Below, piece by piece: positions 13,614 to 27,700 of a DNA stretch of 64,000 nucleotides; the stretch's first letter is position 1, and each line of letters begins with the position of its first letter. Source of the DNA: Ctena decussata. Lineage: Eukaryota > Mollusca > Bivalvia > Lucinida > Lucinidae. A model generated the notes under the pieces. That model saw nothing but the letters and a program-made list of their open reading frames with translations, searched no databases and was not told the origin of the DNA. The position numbers were made by a program, and so were the translations under genes. The stretch is from the NCBI GenBank assembly GCA_963989385.1, contig OZ022512.1, positions 29,223,899 through 29,287,898 on the forward strand. Direction: 5' to 3'.

Positions 13614-16600
13614 GTGTCAATTCAGATGCAAATAATGTAGACTCAGAGAAAGGGGCCACATACATTTATCTTTCAACTGCAACATGTCACCTGCTTTAGT
13701 ATCTTTGTGAGTTCAATTTTTGCTGCCGCTTTTATTTTATATTTTCAGGCATCTCAAACTACGGATATCTCAAAGAAAATTTGCTGGGACCAGGAAATTT
13801 ACTTTGAGATATCAGTAGGTTGAAGGTACAGTATTCCCCCAAATAGTGTGAGTATTTTTTTCATTCCTTTGGGCAACGCTGGCAGACTTAGTTTGGTGGG
13901 AGGGGATGTTCAACTCCGGATACCTCAAACTACCGATATCTCAAAGAAAATTTGCTGGGACCAGGAAATTTACTTTGAGATATCAGTAGGTTGAAGGTAC
14001 AGTATTCCCCCAATAGTGTGAGTATTTTTTTCATTCCTTTGGGCATCGCTGGCAGACTTAGTTTGGTGGGAGAGAATGTTCAACTCCAGATATCTCAAAC
14101 TACCGATATCTCAATGAAAATTTGCTGAAACCAGGAAATTTACTTCGAGATATCAGTAAGTTGGAGATATTGAGAGTTGACTGTTTGTCGAAATACAATA
14201 CATGTTTAAGGTCATAAGGAACAGCAGGGTAAAGGTTAAGGGTCATATGGAACAGTAAACAGGGTAGACTGTGGCAAAGTTTGAGCATTCTGGCAAAGTT
14301 AGGTTGGTGGGGGATGTTCAACTTTGGAAATTTCAAACTACCGATATCTCAAAGAAAATTTACTGGGACAAGAAAATTGACTTTGAGATATCAGTAGTTT
14401 GGAGATATCGAGAGTTGACTGTCTGTTGAAATAAATACATGTGTAAGGTCAGATGGAACAGCAAACAGGGTAGACTCTATTGCAAAGTATGTGTAATTCT
14501 GGCATAGTAGCTTGGGAGGGGTGGATGATGGGCCAAGCTGCTATGCCAGACGTGCTCAAAAATGCAATAGCAAACAGTGTCAATTCAGATGCAAATAATG
14601 TAGACTCAGAGAAAGGGGCCACATACATTTATCTTTCAACTGCAACATGTAATCTGCTTTAGTATCTTTGTGAGTTCAATTTTTGCTGCCGCTTTTATTT
14701 TATATTTTCAGGCATCTCAAACTACGGATATCTCAAAGAAAATTTGCTGGGACCAGGAAATTTACTTTGAGATATCAGTAGGTTGAAGGTACAGTATTCC
14801 CCCAAATAGTGTGAGTATTTTTTTCATTCCTTTGGGCATCGCTGGCAGACTTAGTTTGGTGGGAGGGGATGTTCAACTCCGGATACCTCAAACTACCGAT
14901 ATCTCAAAGAAAATTTGCTGGAACCAGAAAATTTACTCTGAGATATCAGTAAGTTGGAGATATTGAGAGTTGACTGTTTGTCGAGATACAATACATGTTT
15001 AAGGTCATAAGGAACAGCAGGGTAAAGGTTAAGGGTCATATGGAACAGTAAGCAGGGTAGACTGTGGCAAAGTTTGAGCATTCTGGCATAGTTAGGTTGG
15101 TAGGGGGATATTCAACTTTGGATATTTCAAACTACCGATATCTCAAAGAAAATTTACTGGGACCAGAAAATTGACTTTGAGATATCAGTAGTTTGGAGAT
15201 ATCGAGAGTTGACTGTCTGTTGAAATAAATACAAGTGTAAGGGCAGATGGAACAGCAAACAGGGTAGACTCTATTGCAAAGTTTGAGTAATTTTGGCATA
15301 GTAGCTTGGGAGGGGTGGATGATGGGCCAAGCTGCTATGCCAGACGTGCTCAAAAATGCAATAGCAAACAGTGTCAATTCAGATGCAAAAAATGTAGACT
15401 CAGAGAAAGGGGCCACATACATTTATCTTTCAACTGCAACATGTCACCTGCTTTAGTATCTTTGTGAGTTCAATTTTTGCTGCCGCTTTTATTTTATATT
15501 TTCAGGCATCTCAAACTACGGATATCTCAAAGAAAATTTGCTGGGACCAGGAAATTTACTTTGAGATATCAGTAGGTTGAAGGTACAGTATTCCCCCAAA
15601 TAGTGTGAGTATTTTTTTCATTCCTTTGGGCAACGCTGGCAGACTTAGTTTGGTGGGAGGGGATGTTCAACTCCGGATACCTCAAACTACCGATATCTCA
15701 AAGAAAATTTGCTGGGACCAGGAAATTTACTTTGAGATATCAGTAGGTTGAAGGTACAGTATTCCCCCAATAGTGTGAGTATTTTTTTCATTCCTTTGGG
15801 CATCGCTGGCAGACTTAGTTTGGTGGGAGAGAATGTTCAACTCCAGATATCTCAAACTACCGATATCTCAATGAAAATTTGCTGAAACCAGGAAATTTAC
15901 TTCGAGATATCAGTAAGTTGGAGATATTGAGAGTTGACTGTTTGTCGAAATACAATACATGTTTAAGGTCATAAGGAACAGCAGGGTAAAGGTTAAGGGT
16001 CATATGGAACAGTAAACAGGGTAGACTGTGGCAAAGTTTGAGCATTCTGACAAAGTTAGGTTGGGGGGGTATGTTCAACTTTGGATTTTTCAAACTACCG
16101 ATATCTCAAAGAAAATTTACTGGGACCAGAAAATTGACTTTGAGATATCAGTAGTTTGGAGATATCGAGAGTTGACTGTCTGTTGAAATAAATACAAGTG
16201 TAAGGTCAGATGGAACAGCAAACAGGGTAGACTCTATTGCAAAGTTTGAGTAATTTCGGCATAGTAGCTTGGGAGGGGTGGATGATGGGCCAAGCTGCTA
16301 TGCCAGACGTGCTCAAAAATGCAATAGCAAACAGTGTCAATTCAGATGCAAATAATGTAGACTCAGAGAAAGGGGCCACATACATTTATCTTTCAACTGC
16401 AACATGTAACCTGCTTTAGTATCTTTGTGAGTTCAATTTTTGCTGCCGCTTTTATTTTATATTTTCAGGCATCTCAAACTACCGATATCTCAAAGAAAAT
16501 TTGCTGGGACCAGGAAATTTACTTTGAGATATCAGTAGGTTGAAGGTACAGTATTCCCCTAAATAGTGTGAGTATTTTTTTCATTCCTTTGGGCATCGCT

Positions 16601-19600
16601 GGCAGACTTAGTTTGGTGGGAGGGGATGTTCAACTCCGGATACCTCAAACTACCGATATCTCAAAGAAAATTTGCTGGAACCAGAAAATTTACTCTGAGA
16701 TATCAGTAAGTTGGAGATATTGAGAGTTGACTGTTTGTCGGGATACAATACATGTTTAAGGTCATAAGGAACAGCAGGGTAAAGGTTAAGGGTCATATGG
16801 AACAGTAAGCAGGGTAGACGGTGGCAAAGTTTGAGCATTCTGGCATAGTTAGGTTGGTAGGGGGATGTTCAACTTTGGATATTTCAAACTACCGATATCT
16901 CAAAGAAAATTTACTGGGACCAGAAAATTGACTTTGAGTTATCAGTAGTTTGGAGATGTCGAGAGTTGACTGTCTGTTGAAATAAATACATGTGTAAGGT
17001 CAGATGGAACAGCAAACAGGGTAGACTCTATTGCAAAGTTTGAGTAATTCTTGCATAGTAGCTTGGGAGGGGTGGATGATGGGCCAAGCTGCTATGCCAG
17101 ACGTGCTCAAAAATGCAATAGCAAACAGTTTCAATTCAGATGCAAATAATGTAGACTCAGAGAAAGGGGCCCCATACATTTATCTTTCAACTGCAACATG
17201 TAACCTGCTTTAGTATCTTTGTGAGTTCAATTTTTGCTGCCGCTTTTATTTTATATTTTCAGGCATCTCAAACTACCGATATTTCAAAGAAAAGTTGCTG
17301 GGACCAGGAAATTTACTTTGAGATATCAGTAGGTTGAAGGTACAGTATTCCCCCAATAGTGTGAGTATTTTTTTCATTCCTTTGGGCATCGCTGGCAGAC
17401 TTACTTTGGTGGGAGAGAATGTTCAACTCCGGATATCTCAAACTACCGATATCTCAATGAAAATTTGCTGAAACCAGGAAATTTACTTCGAGATATCAGT
17501 AAGTTGGAGATATTGAGAGTTGACTGTTTGTCGAAATACAATACATGTTTAAGGTCATAAGGAACAGCAGGGTAAAGGTTAAGGGTCATATGGAACAGTA
17601 AACAGGGTAGACTCTGGCAAAGTTTGAGCATTCTGGCATAGTTAGGTTGGGGGGGTATGTTCAACTTTGGATATTTCAAACTACCGATATCTCAAAGAAA
17701 ATTTACTGGGACCAGAAAATTGACTTTGAGATATCAGTAGTTTGGAGATATCGAGAGTTGACTGTCTGTTGAAATAAATACAAGTGTAAGGTCAGATGGA
17801 ACAGCAAACAGGGTAGACTCTATTGCAAAGTTTGAGTAATTTTGGCATAGTAGCTTGGGAGGGGTGGATGATGGGCCAAGCTGCTATGCCAGACGTGCTC
17901 AAAAATGCAATAGCAAACAGTGTCAATTCAGATGCAAATAATGTAGACTCAGAGAAAGGGGCCACATACATTTATCTTTCAACTGCAACATGTCACCTGC
18001 TTTAGTATCTTTGTGAGTTCAATTTTTGCTGCCGCTTTTATTTTATATTTTCAGGCATCTCAAACTACGGATATCTCAAAGAAAATTTGCTGGGACCAGG
18101 AAATTTACTTTGAGATATCAGTAGGTTGAAGGTACAGTATTCCCCCAAATAGTGTGAGTATTTTTTTCATTCCTTTGGGCAACGCTGGCAGACTTAGTTT
18201 GGTGGGAGGGGATGTTCAACTCCGGATACCTCAAACTACCGATATCTCAAAGAAAATTTGCTGGAACCAGGAAATTTACTTCGAGATATCAGTAAGTTGG
18301 ATTTATTGAGAGTTGACTGTTTGTCGGGATACAATACATGTTTAAGGTCATAAGGAACAGCAGGGTAAAGGTTAAGGGTCATATGGAACAGTAAGCAGGG
18401 TAGACTGTGGCAAAGTTTGAGCATTCTGGCATAGTTAGGTTGGTAGGGGGATATTCAACTTTGGATATTTCAAACTACCGATATCTCAAAGAAAATTTAC
18501 TGGGACCAGAAAATTGACTTTGAGATATCAGTAGTTTGGAGATGTCGAGAGTTGACTGTCTGTTGAAATAAATACATGTGTAAGGTCAGATGGAACAGCA
18601 AACAGGGTAGACTCTATTGCAAAGTTTGAGTAATTCTTGCATAGTAGCTTGGGAGGGGTGGATGATGGGCCAAGCTGCTATGCCAGACGTGCTCAAAAAT
18701 GCAATAGCAAACAGTTTCAATTCAGATGCAAATAATGTAGACTCAGACAAAGGGGCCCCATACATTTATCTTTCAACTGCAACATGTAACCTGCTTTAGT
18801 ATCTTTGTGAGTTCAATTTTTGCTGCCGCTTTTATTTTATATTTTCAGGCATCTCAAACTACCGAAATTTCAAAGAAAAGTTGCTGGGACCAGGAAATTT
18901 ACTTTGAGATATCAGTAGGTTGAAGGTACAGTATTCCCCCAATAGTGTGAGTATTTTTTTCATTCCTTTGGGCATCGCTGGCAGACTTAGTTTGGTGGGA
19001 GGGGATGTTCAACTCCGGATATCTCAAACTACCGATATCTCAATGAAAATTTGCTGAAACCAGGGAATTTACTTCGAGATATCAGTAAGTTGGAGATATT
19101 GAGAGTTGACTGTTTGTCGAAATACAATACATGTTTAAGGTCATAAGGAACAGCAGGGTAAAGGTTAAGGGTCATATGGAACAGTAAACAGGGTAGACTC
19201 TGGCAAAGTTTGAGCATTCTGGCATAGTCTGGTTGGGGGGGTATGTTCAACTTTGGATATTTCAAACTACCGATATCTCAAAGAAAATTTACTGGGACCA
19301 GAAAATTGACTTTGAGATATCAGTAGTTTGGAGATACCGAGAGTTGACTGTCTGTTGAAATAAATACAAGTGTAAGGTCAGATGGAACAGCAAACAGGGT
19401 AGACTCTATTGCAAAGTTTGAGTAATTTTGGCATAGTAGCTTGGGAGGGGTGGATGATGGGCCAAGCTGCTATGCCAGACGTGCTCAAAAATGCAATAGC
19501 AAACAGTGTCAATTCAGATGCAAATAATGTAGACTCAGAGAAAGGGGCCACATACATTTATCTTTCAACTGCAACATGTAACCTGCTTTAGTATCTTTGT

Positions 19601-21779
19601 GAGTTCAATTTTTGCTGCCGCTTTTATTTTATATTTTCAGGCATCTCAAACTACGGATATCTCAAAGAAAATTTGCTGGGACCAGGAAATTTACTTTGAG
19701 ATATCAGTAGGTTGAAGGTACAGTATTCCCCCAAATAGTGTGAGTATTTTTTTCATTCCTTTGGGCATCGCTGGCAGACTTAGTTTGGTGGGAGGGGATG
19801 TTCAACTCCGGATACCTCAAACTACCGATATCTCAAAGAAAATTTGCTGGGACCAGGAAATTTACTTTGAGATATCAGTAGGTTGGAGATATCGAGAGTT
19901 GACTGTCTGTTGAAATAAATACAAGTGTAAGGTCAGATGGAACAGCAAACAGGGTAGACTCTATTGCAAAGTTTGAGTAATTTTGGCATAGTAGCTTGGG
20001 AGGGGTGGATGATGGGCCAAGCTGCTATGCCAGACGTGCTCAAAAATGCAATAGCAAACAGTGTCAATTCAGATGCAAAAAATGTAGACTCAGAGAAAGG
20101 GGCCCCATACATTTATCTTTCAACTGCAACATGTCACCTGCTTTAGTATCTTTGTGAGTTCAATTTTTGCTGCCGCTTTTATTTTATATTTTCAGGCATC
20201 TCAAATTTACCTTGAGATATCAGTAGGTTGAAGGTACAGTATTCCCCCAAATAGTGTGAGTATTTTTTTCATTCCTTTGGGCATCGCTGGCAGACTTAGT
20301 TTGGTGGGAGGGGATGTTCAACTCCGGATACCTCAAACTACCGATATCTCAAAGAAAATTTGCTGGAACCAGAAAATTTACTCTGAGATATCAGTAGGTT
20401 GAAGGTACAGTATTCCCCCAATAGTGTGAGTATATTTTTCATTCCTTTGGGCATCGCTGGCAGACTTAGTTTGGTGGGAGAGAATGTTCAACTCCAGATA
20501 TCTCAAACTACCGATATCTCAATGAAAATTTGCTGAAACCAGGAAATTTACTTCGAGATATCAGTAAGTTGGAGATATTGAGAGTTGACTGTTTGTCGAA
20601 ATACAATACATGTTTAAGGTCATAAGGAACAGCAGGGTAAAGGTTAAGGGTCATATGGAACAGTAAACAGGGTAGACTGTGGCAAAGTTTGAGCATTCTG
20701 GCTAAGTTAGGTTGGTGGGGGATGTTCAACTTTGGAAATTTCAAACTACCGATATCTCAAAGAAAATTTACTGGGACAAGAAAATTGACTTTGAGATATC
20801 AGTAGTTTGGAGATATCGAGAGTTGACTGTCTGTTGAAATAAATACATGTGTAAGGTCAGATGGAACAGCAAACAGGGTAGACTCTATTGCAAAGTTTGT
20901 GTAATTCTGGCATAGTAGCTTGGGAGGGGTGGATGATGGGCCAAGCTGCTATGCCAGACGTGCTCAAAAATGCAATAGCAAACAGTGTCAATTCAGATGC
21001 AAATAATGTAGACTCAGAGAAAGGGGCCACATACATTTATCTTTCAACTGCAACATGTAACCTGCTTTAGTATCTTTGTGAGTTCAATTTTTGCTGCCGC
21101 TTTTATTTTATATTTTCAGGCATCTCAAACTACCGATATCTCAAAGAAAATTTGCTGGGACCAGGAAATTTACTTTGAGATATCAGTAGGTTGAAGGTAC
21201 AGTATTCCCCCCAAATAGTGTGAGTATTTTTTTCATTCCTTTGGGCATCGCTGGCAGACTTAGTTTGGTGGGAGGGGATGTTCAACTCCGGATACCTCAA
21301 ACTACCGATATCTCAAAGAAAATTTGCTGGAACCAGGAAATTTACTCTGAGATATCAGTAAGTTGGAGATATTGAGAGTTGACTGTTTGTCGGGATACAA
21401 TACATGTTTAAGGTCATAAGGAACAGCAGGGTAAAGGTTAAGGGTCATATGGAACAGTAAGCAGGGTAGACTGTGGCAAAGTTTGAGCATTCTGGCATAG
21501 TTAGGTTGGTAGGGGGATATTCAACTTTGGATATTTCAAACTACCGATATCTCAAAGAAAATTTACTGGGACCAGAAAATTGACTTTGAGTTATCAGTAG
21601 TTTGGAGATGTCGAGAGTTGACTGTCTGTTGAAATAAATACATGTGTAAGGTCAGATGGAACAGCAAACAGGGTAGACTCTATTGCAAAGTTTGAGTAAT
21701 TCTTGCATAGTAGCTTGGGAGGGGTGGATGATGGGCCAAGCTGCTATGCCAGACGTGCTCAAAAATGCAATAGCAAACA
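13614..21779 (+). repeat. Higher-order repeat B, copy 1 (8166 bp, ten monomers)
   Basis: Monomer lengths from 13517 are 963, 794, 963, 794, 792, 794, 792, 555, 924 and 795 bp, total 8166. Exactly the same series follows from 21683. The boundary was placed where 13517 and 21683 stop differing (CAGTGTCAATTC against CAGTTTCAATTC) and become identical. The unit includes the unusual 555-bp monomer (one 239-bp sub-repeat lost) and the 924-bp monomer (a 963-bp type with about 39 bp removed from a palindrome). Confidence 0.9.
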
Positions 21780-24700
21780 GTTTCAATTCAGATGCAAATA
21801 ATGTAGACTCAGAGAAAGGGGCCACATACATTTATCTTTCAACTGCAACATGTCACCTGCTTTAGTATCTTTGTGAGTTCAATTTTTGCTGCCGCTTTTA
21901 TTTTATATTTTCAGGCATCTCAAACTACGGATATCTCAAAGAAAATTTGCTGGGACCAGGAAATTTACTTTGAGATATCAGTAGGTTGAAGGTACAGTAT
22001 TCCCCCAAATAGTGTGAGTATTTTTTTCATTCCTTTGGGCAACGCTGGCAGACTTAGTTTGGTGGGAGGGGATGTTCAACTCCGGATACCTCAAACTACC
22101 GATATCTCAAAGAAAATTTGCTGGGACCAGGAAATTTACTTTGAGATATCAGTAGGTTGAAGGTACAGTATTCCCCCAATAGTGTGAGTATTTTTTTCAT
22201 TCCTTTGGGCATCGCTGGCAGACTTAGTTTGGTGGGAGAGAATGTTCAACTCCAGATATCTCAAACTACCGATATCTCAATGAAAATTTGCTGAAACCAG
22301 GAAATTTACTTCGAGATATCAGTAAGTTGGAGATATTGAGAGTTGACTGTTTGTCGAAATACAATACATGTTTAAGGTCATAAGGAACAGCAGGGTAAAG
22401 GTTAAGGGTCATATGGAACAGTAAACAGGGTAGACTGTGGCAAAGTTTGAGCATTCTGGCAAAGTTAGGTTGGTGGGGGATGTTCAACTTTGGAAATTTC
22501 AAACTACCGATATCTCAAAGAAAATTTACTGGGACAAGAAAATTGACTTTGAGATATCAGTAGTTTGGAGATATCGAGAGTTGACTGTCTGTTGAAATAA
22601 ATACATGTGTAAGGTCAGATGGAACAGCAAACAGGGTAGACTCTATTGCAAAGTATGTGTAATTCTGGCATAGTAGCTTGGGAGGGGTGGATGATGGGCC
22701 AAGCTGCTATGCCAGACGTGCTCAAAAATGCAATAGCAAACAGTGTCAATTCAGATGCAAATAATGTAGACTCAGAGAAAGGGGCCACATACATTTATCT
22801 TTCAACTGCAACATGTAACCTGCTTTAGTATCTTTGTGAGTTCAATTTTTGCTGCCGCTTTTATTTTATATTTTCAGGCATCTCAAACTACGGATATCTC
22901 AAAGAAAATTTGCTGGGACCAGGAAATTTACTTTGAGATATCAGTAGGTTGAAGGTACAGTATTCCCCCAAATAGTGTGAGTATTTTTTTCATTCCTTTG
23001 GGCATCGCTGGCAGACTTAGTTTGGTGGGAGGGGATGTTCAACTCCGGATACCTCAAACTACCGATATCTCAAAGAAAATTTGCTGGAACCAGAAAATTT
23101 ACTCTGAGATATCAGTAAGTTGGAGATATTGAGAGTTGACTGTTTGTCGAGATACAATACATGTTTAAGGTCATAAGGAACAGCAGGGTAAAGGTTAAGG
23201 GTCATATGGAACAGTAAGCAGGGTAGACTGTGGCAAAGTTTGAGCATTCTGGCATAGTTAGGTTGGTAGGGGGATATTCAACTTTGGATATTTCAAACTA
23301 CCGATATCTCAAAGAAAATTTACTGGGACCAGAAAATTGACTTTGAGATATCAGTAGTTTGGAGATATCGAGAGTTGACTGTCTGTTGAAATAAATACAA
23401 GTGTAAGGGCAGATGGAACAGCAAACAGGGTAGACTCTATTGCAAAGTTTGAGTAATTTTGGCATAGTAGCTTGGGAGGGGTGGATGATGGGCCAAGCTG
23501 CTATGCCAGACGTGCTCAAAAATGCAATAGCAAACAGTGTCAATTCAGATGCAAAAAATGTAGACTCAGAGAAAGGGGCCACATACATTTATCTTTCAAC
23601 TGCAACATGTCACCTGCTTTAGTATCTTTGTGAGTTCAATTTTTGCTGCCGCTTTTATTTTATATTTTCAGGCATCTCAAACTACGGATATCTCAAAGAA
23701 AATTTGCTGGGACCAGGAAATTTACTTTGAGATATCAGTAGGTTGAAGGTACAGTATTCCCCCAAATAGTGTGAGTATTTTTTTCATTCCTTTGGGCAAC
23801 GCTGGCAGACTTAGTTTGGTGGGAGGGGATGTTCAACTCCGGATACCTCAAACTACCGATATCTCAAAGAAAATTTGCTGGGACCAGGAAATTTACTTTG
23901 AGATATCAGTAGGTTGAAGGTACAGTATTCCCCCAATAGTGTGAGTATTTTTTTCATTCCTTTGGGCATCGCTGGCAGACTTAGTTTGGTGGGAGAGAAT
24001 GTTCAACTCCAGATATCTCAAACTACCGATATCTCAATGAAAATTTGCTGAAACCAGGAAATTTACTTCGAGATATCAGTAAGTTGGAGATATTGAGAGT
24101 TGACTGTTTGTCGAAATACAATACATGTTTAAGGTCATAAGGAACAGCAGGGTAAAGGTTAAGGGTCATATTGAACAGTAAACAGGGTAGACTGTGGCAA
24201 AGTTTGAGCATTCTGACAAAGTTAGGTTGGGGGGGTATGTTCAACTTTGGATTTTTCAAACTACCGATATCTCAAAGAAAATTTACTGGGACCAGAAAAT
24301 TGACTTTGAGATATCAGTAGTTTGGAGATATCGAGAGTTGACTGTCTGTTGAAATAAATACAAGTGTAAGGTCAGATGGAACAGCAAACAGGGTAGACTC
24401 TATTGCAAAGTTTGAGTAATTTCGGCATAGTAGCTTGGGAGGGGTGGATGATGGGCCAAGCTGCTATGCCAGACGTGCTCAAAAATGCAATAGCAAACAG
24501 TGTCAATTCAGATGCAAATAATGTAGACTCAGAGAAAGGGGCCACATACATTTATCTTTCAACTGCAACATGTAACCTGCTTTAGTATCTTTGTGAGTTC
24601 AATTTTTGCTGCCGCTTTTATTTTATATTTTCAGGCATCTCAAACTACCGATATCTCAAAGAAAATTTGCTGGGACCAGGAAATTTACTTTGAGATATCA

Positions 24701-27700
24701 GTAGGTTGAAGGTACAGTATTCCCCTAAATAGTGTGAGTATTTTTTTCATTCCTTTGGGCATCGCTGGCAGACTTAGTTTGGTGGGAGGGGATGTTCAAC
24801 TCCGGATACCTCAAACTACCGATATCTCAAAGAAAATTTGCTGGAACCAGAAAATTTACTCTGAGATATCAGTAAGTTGGAGATATTGAGAGTTGACTGT
24901 TTGTCGGGATACAATACATGTTTAAGGTCATAAGGAACAGCAGGGTAAAGGTTAAGGGTCATATGGAACAGTAAGCAGGGTAGACGGTGGCAAAGTTTGA
25001 GCATTCTGGCATAGTTAGGTTGGTAGGGGGATATTCAACTTTGGATATTTCAAACTACCGATATCTCAAAGAAAATTTACTGGGACCAGAAAATTGACTT
25101 TGAGTTATCAGTAGTTTGGAGATGTCGAGAGTTGACTGTCTGTTGAAATAAATACATGTGTAAGGTCAGATGGAACAGCAAACAGGGTAGACTCTATTGC
25201 AAAGTTTGAGTAATTCTTGCATAGTAGCTTGGGAGGGGTGGATGATGGGCCAAGCTGCTATGCCAGACGTGCTCAAAAATGCAATAGCAAACAGTTTCAA
25301 TTCAGATGCAAATAATGTAGACTCAGAGAAAGGGGCCCCATACATTTATCTTTCAACTGCAACATGTAACCTGCTTTAGTATCTTTGTGAGTTCAATTTT
25401 TGCTGCCGCTTTTATTTTATATTTTCAGGCATCTCAAACTACCGATATTTCAAAGAAAAGTTGCTGGGACCAGGAAATTTACTTTGAGATATCAGTAGGT
25501 TGAAGGTACAGTATTCCCCCAATAGTGTGAGTATTTTTTTCATTCCTTTGGGCATCGCTGGCAGACTTAGTTTGGTGGGAGAGAATGTTCAACTCCGGAT
25601 ATCTCAAACTACCGATATCTCAATGAAAATTTGCTGAAACCAGGAAATTTACTTCGAGATATCAGTAAGTTGGAGATATTGAGAGTTGACTGTTTGTCGA
25701 AATACAATACATGTTTAAGGTCATAAGGAACAGCAGGGTAAAGGTTAAGGGTCATATGGAACAGTAAACAGGGTAGACTCTGGCAAAGTTTGAGCATTCT
25801 GGCATAGTTAGGTTGGGGGGGGTATGTTCAACTTTGGATATTTCAAACTACCGATATCTCAAAGAAAATTTACTGGGACCAGAAAATTGACTTTGAGATA
25901 TCAGTAGTTTGGAGATATCGAGAGTTGACTGTCTGTTGAAATAAATACAAGTGTAAGGTCAGATGGAACAGCAAACAGGGTAGACTCTATTGCAAAGTTT
26001 GAGTAATTTTGGCATAGTAGCTTGGGAGGGGTGGATGATGGGCCAAGCTGCTATGCCAGACGTGCTCAAAAATGCAATAGCAAACAGTGTCAATTCAGAT
26101 GCAAATAATGTAGACTCAGAGAAAGGGGCCACATACATTTATCTTTCAACTGCAACATGTCACCTGCTTTAGTATCTTTGTGAGTTCAATTTTTGCTGCC
26201 GCTTTTATTTTATATTTTCAGGCATCTCAAACTACGGATATCTCAAAGAAAATTTGCTGGGACCAGGAAATTTACTTTGAGATATCAGTAGGTTGAAGGT
26301 ACAGTATTCCCCCAAATAGTGTGAGTATTTTTTTCATTCCTTTGGGCAACGCTGGCAGACTTAGTTTGGTGGGAGGGGATGTTCAACTCCGGATACCTCA
26401 AACTACCGATATCTCAAAGAAAATTTGCTGGAACCAGGAAATTTACTTCGAGATATCAGTAAGTTGGATTTATTGAGAGTTGACTGTTTGTCGGGATACA
26501 ATACATGTTTAAGGTCATAAGGAACAGCAGGGTAAAGGTTAAGGGTCATATGGAACAGTAAGCAGGGTAGACTGTGGCAAAGTTTGAGCATTCTGGCATA
26601 GTTAGGTTGGTAGGGGGATATTCAACTTTGGATATTTCAAACTACCGATATCTCAAAGAAAATTTACTGGGACCAGAAAATTGACTTTGAGATATCAGTA
26701 GTTTGGAGATGTCGAGAGTTGACTGTCTGTTGAAATAAATACATGTGTAAGGTCAGATGGAACAGCAAACAGGGTAGACTCTATTGCAAAGTTTGAGTAA
26801 TTCTTGCATAGTAGCTTGGGAGGGGTGGATGATGGGCCAAGCTGCTATGCCAGACGTGCTCAAAAATGCAATAGCAAACAGTTTCAATTCAGATGCAAAT
26901 AATGTAGACTCAGACAAAGGGGCCCCATACATTTATCTTTCAACTGCAACATGTAACCTGCTTTAGTATCTTTGTGAGTTCAATTTTTGCTGCCGCTTTT
27001 ATTTTATATTTTCAGGCATCTCAAACTACCGAAATTTCAAAGAAAAGTTGCTGGGACCAGGAAATTTACTTTGAGATATCAGTAGGTTGAAGGTACAGTA
27101 TTCCCCCAATAGTGTGAGTATTTTTTTCATTCCTTTGGGCATCGCTGGCAGACTTAGTTTGCTGGGAGGGGATGTTCAACTCCGGATATCTCAAACTACC
27201 GATATCTCAATGAAAATTTGCTGAAACCAGGGAATTTACTTCGAGATATCAGTAAGTTGGAGATATTGAGAGTTGACTGTTTGTCGAAATACAATACATG
27301 TTTAAGGTCATAAGGAACAGCAGGGTAAAGGTTAAGGGTCATATGGAACAGTAAACAGGGTAGACTCTGGCAAAGTTTGAGCATTCTGGCATAGTCTGGT
27401 TGGGGGGGTATGTTCAACTTTGGATATTTCAAACTACCGATATCTCAAAGAAAATTTACTGGGACCAGAAAATTGACTTTGAGATATCAGTAGTTTGGAG
27501 ATACCGAGAGTTGACTGTCTGTTGAAATAAATACAAGTGTAAGGTCAGATGGAACAGCAAACAGGGTAGACTCTATTGCAAAGTTTGAGTAATTTTGGCA
27601 TAGTAGCTTGGGAGGGGTGGATGATGGGCCAAGCTGCTATGCCAGACGTGCTCAAAAATGCAATAGCAAACAGTGTCAATTCAGATGCAAATAATGTAGA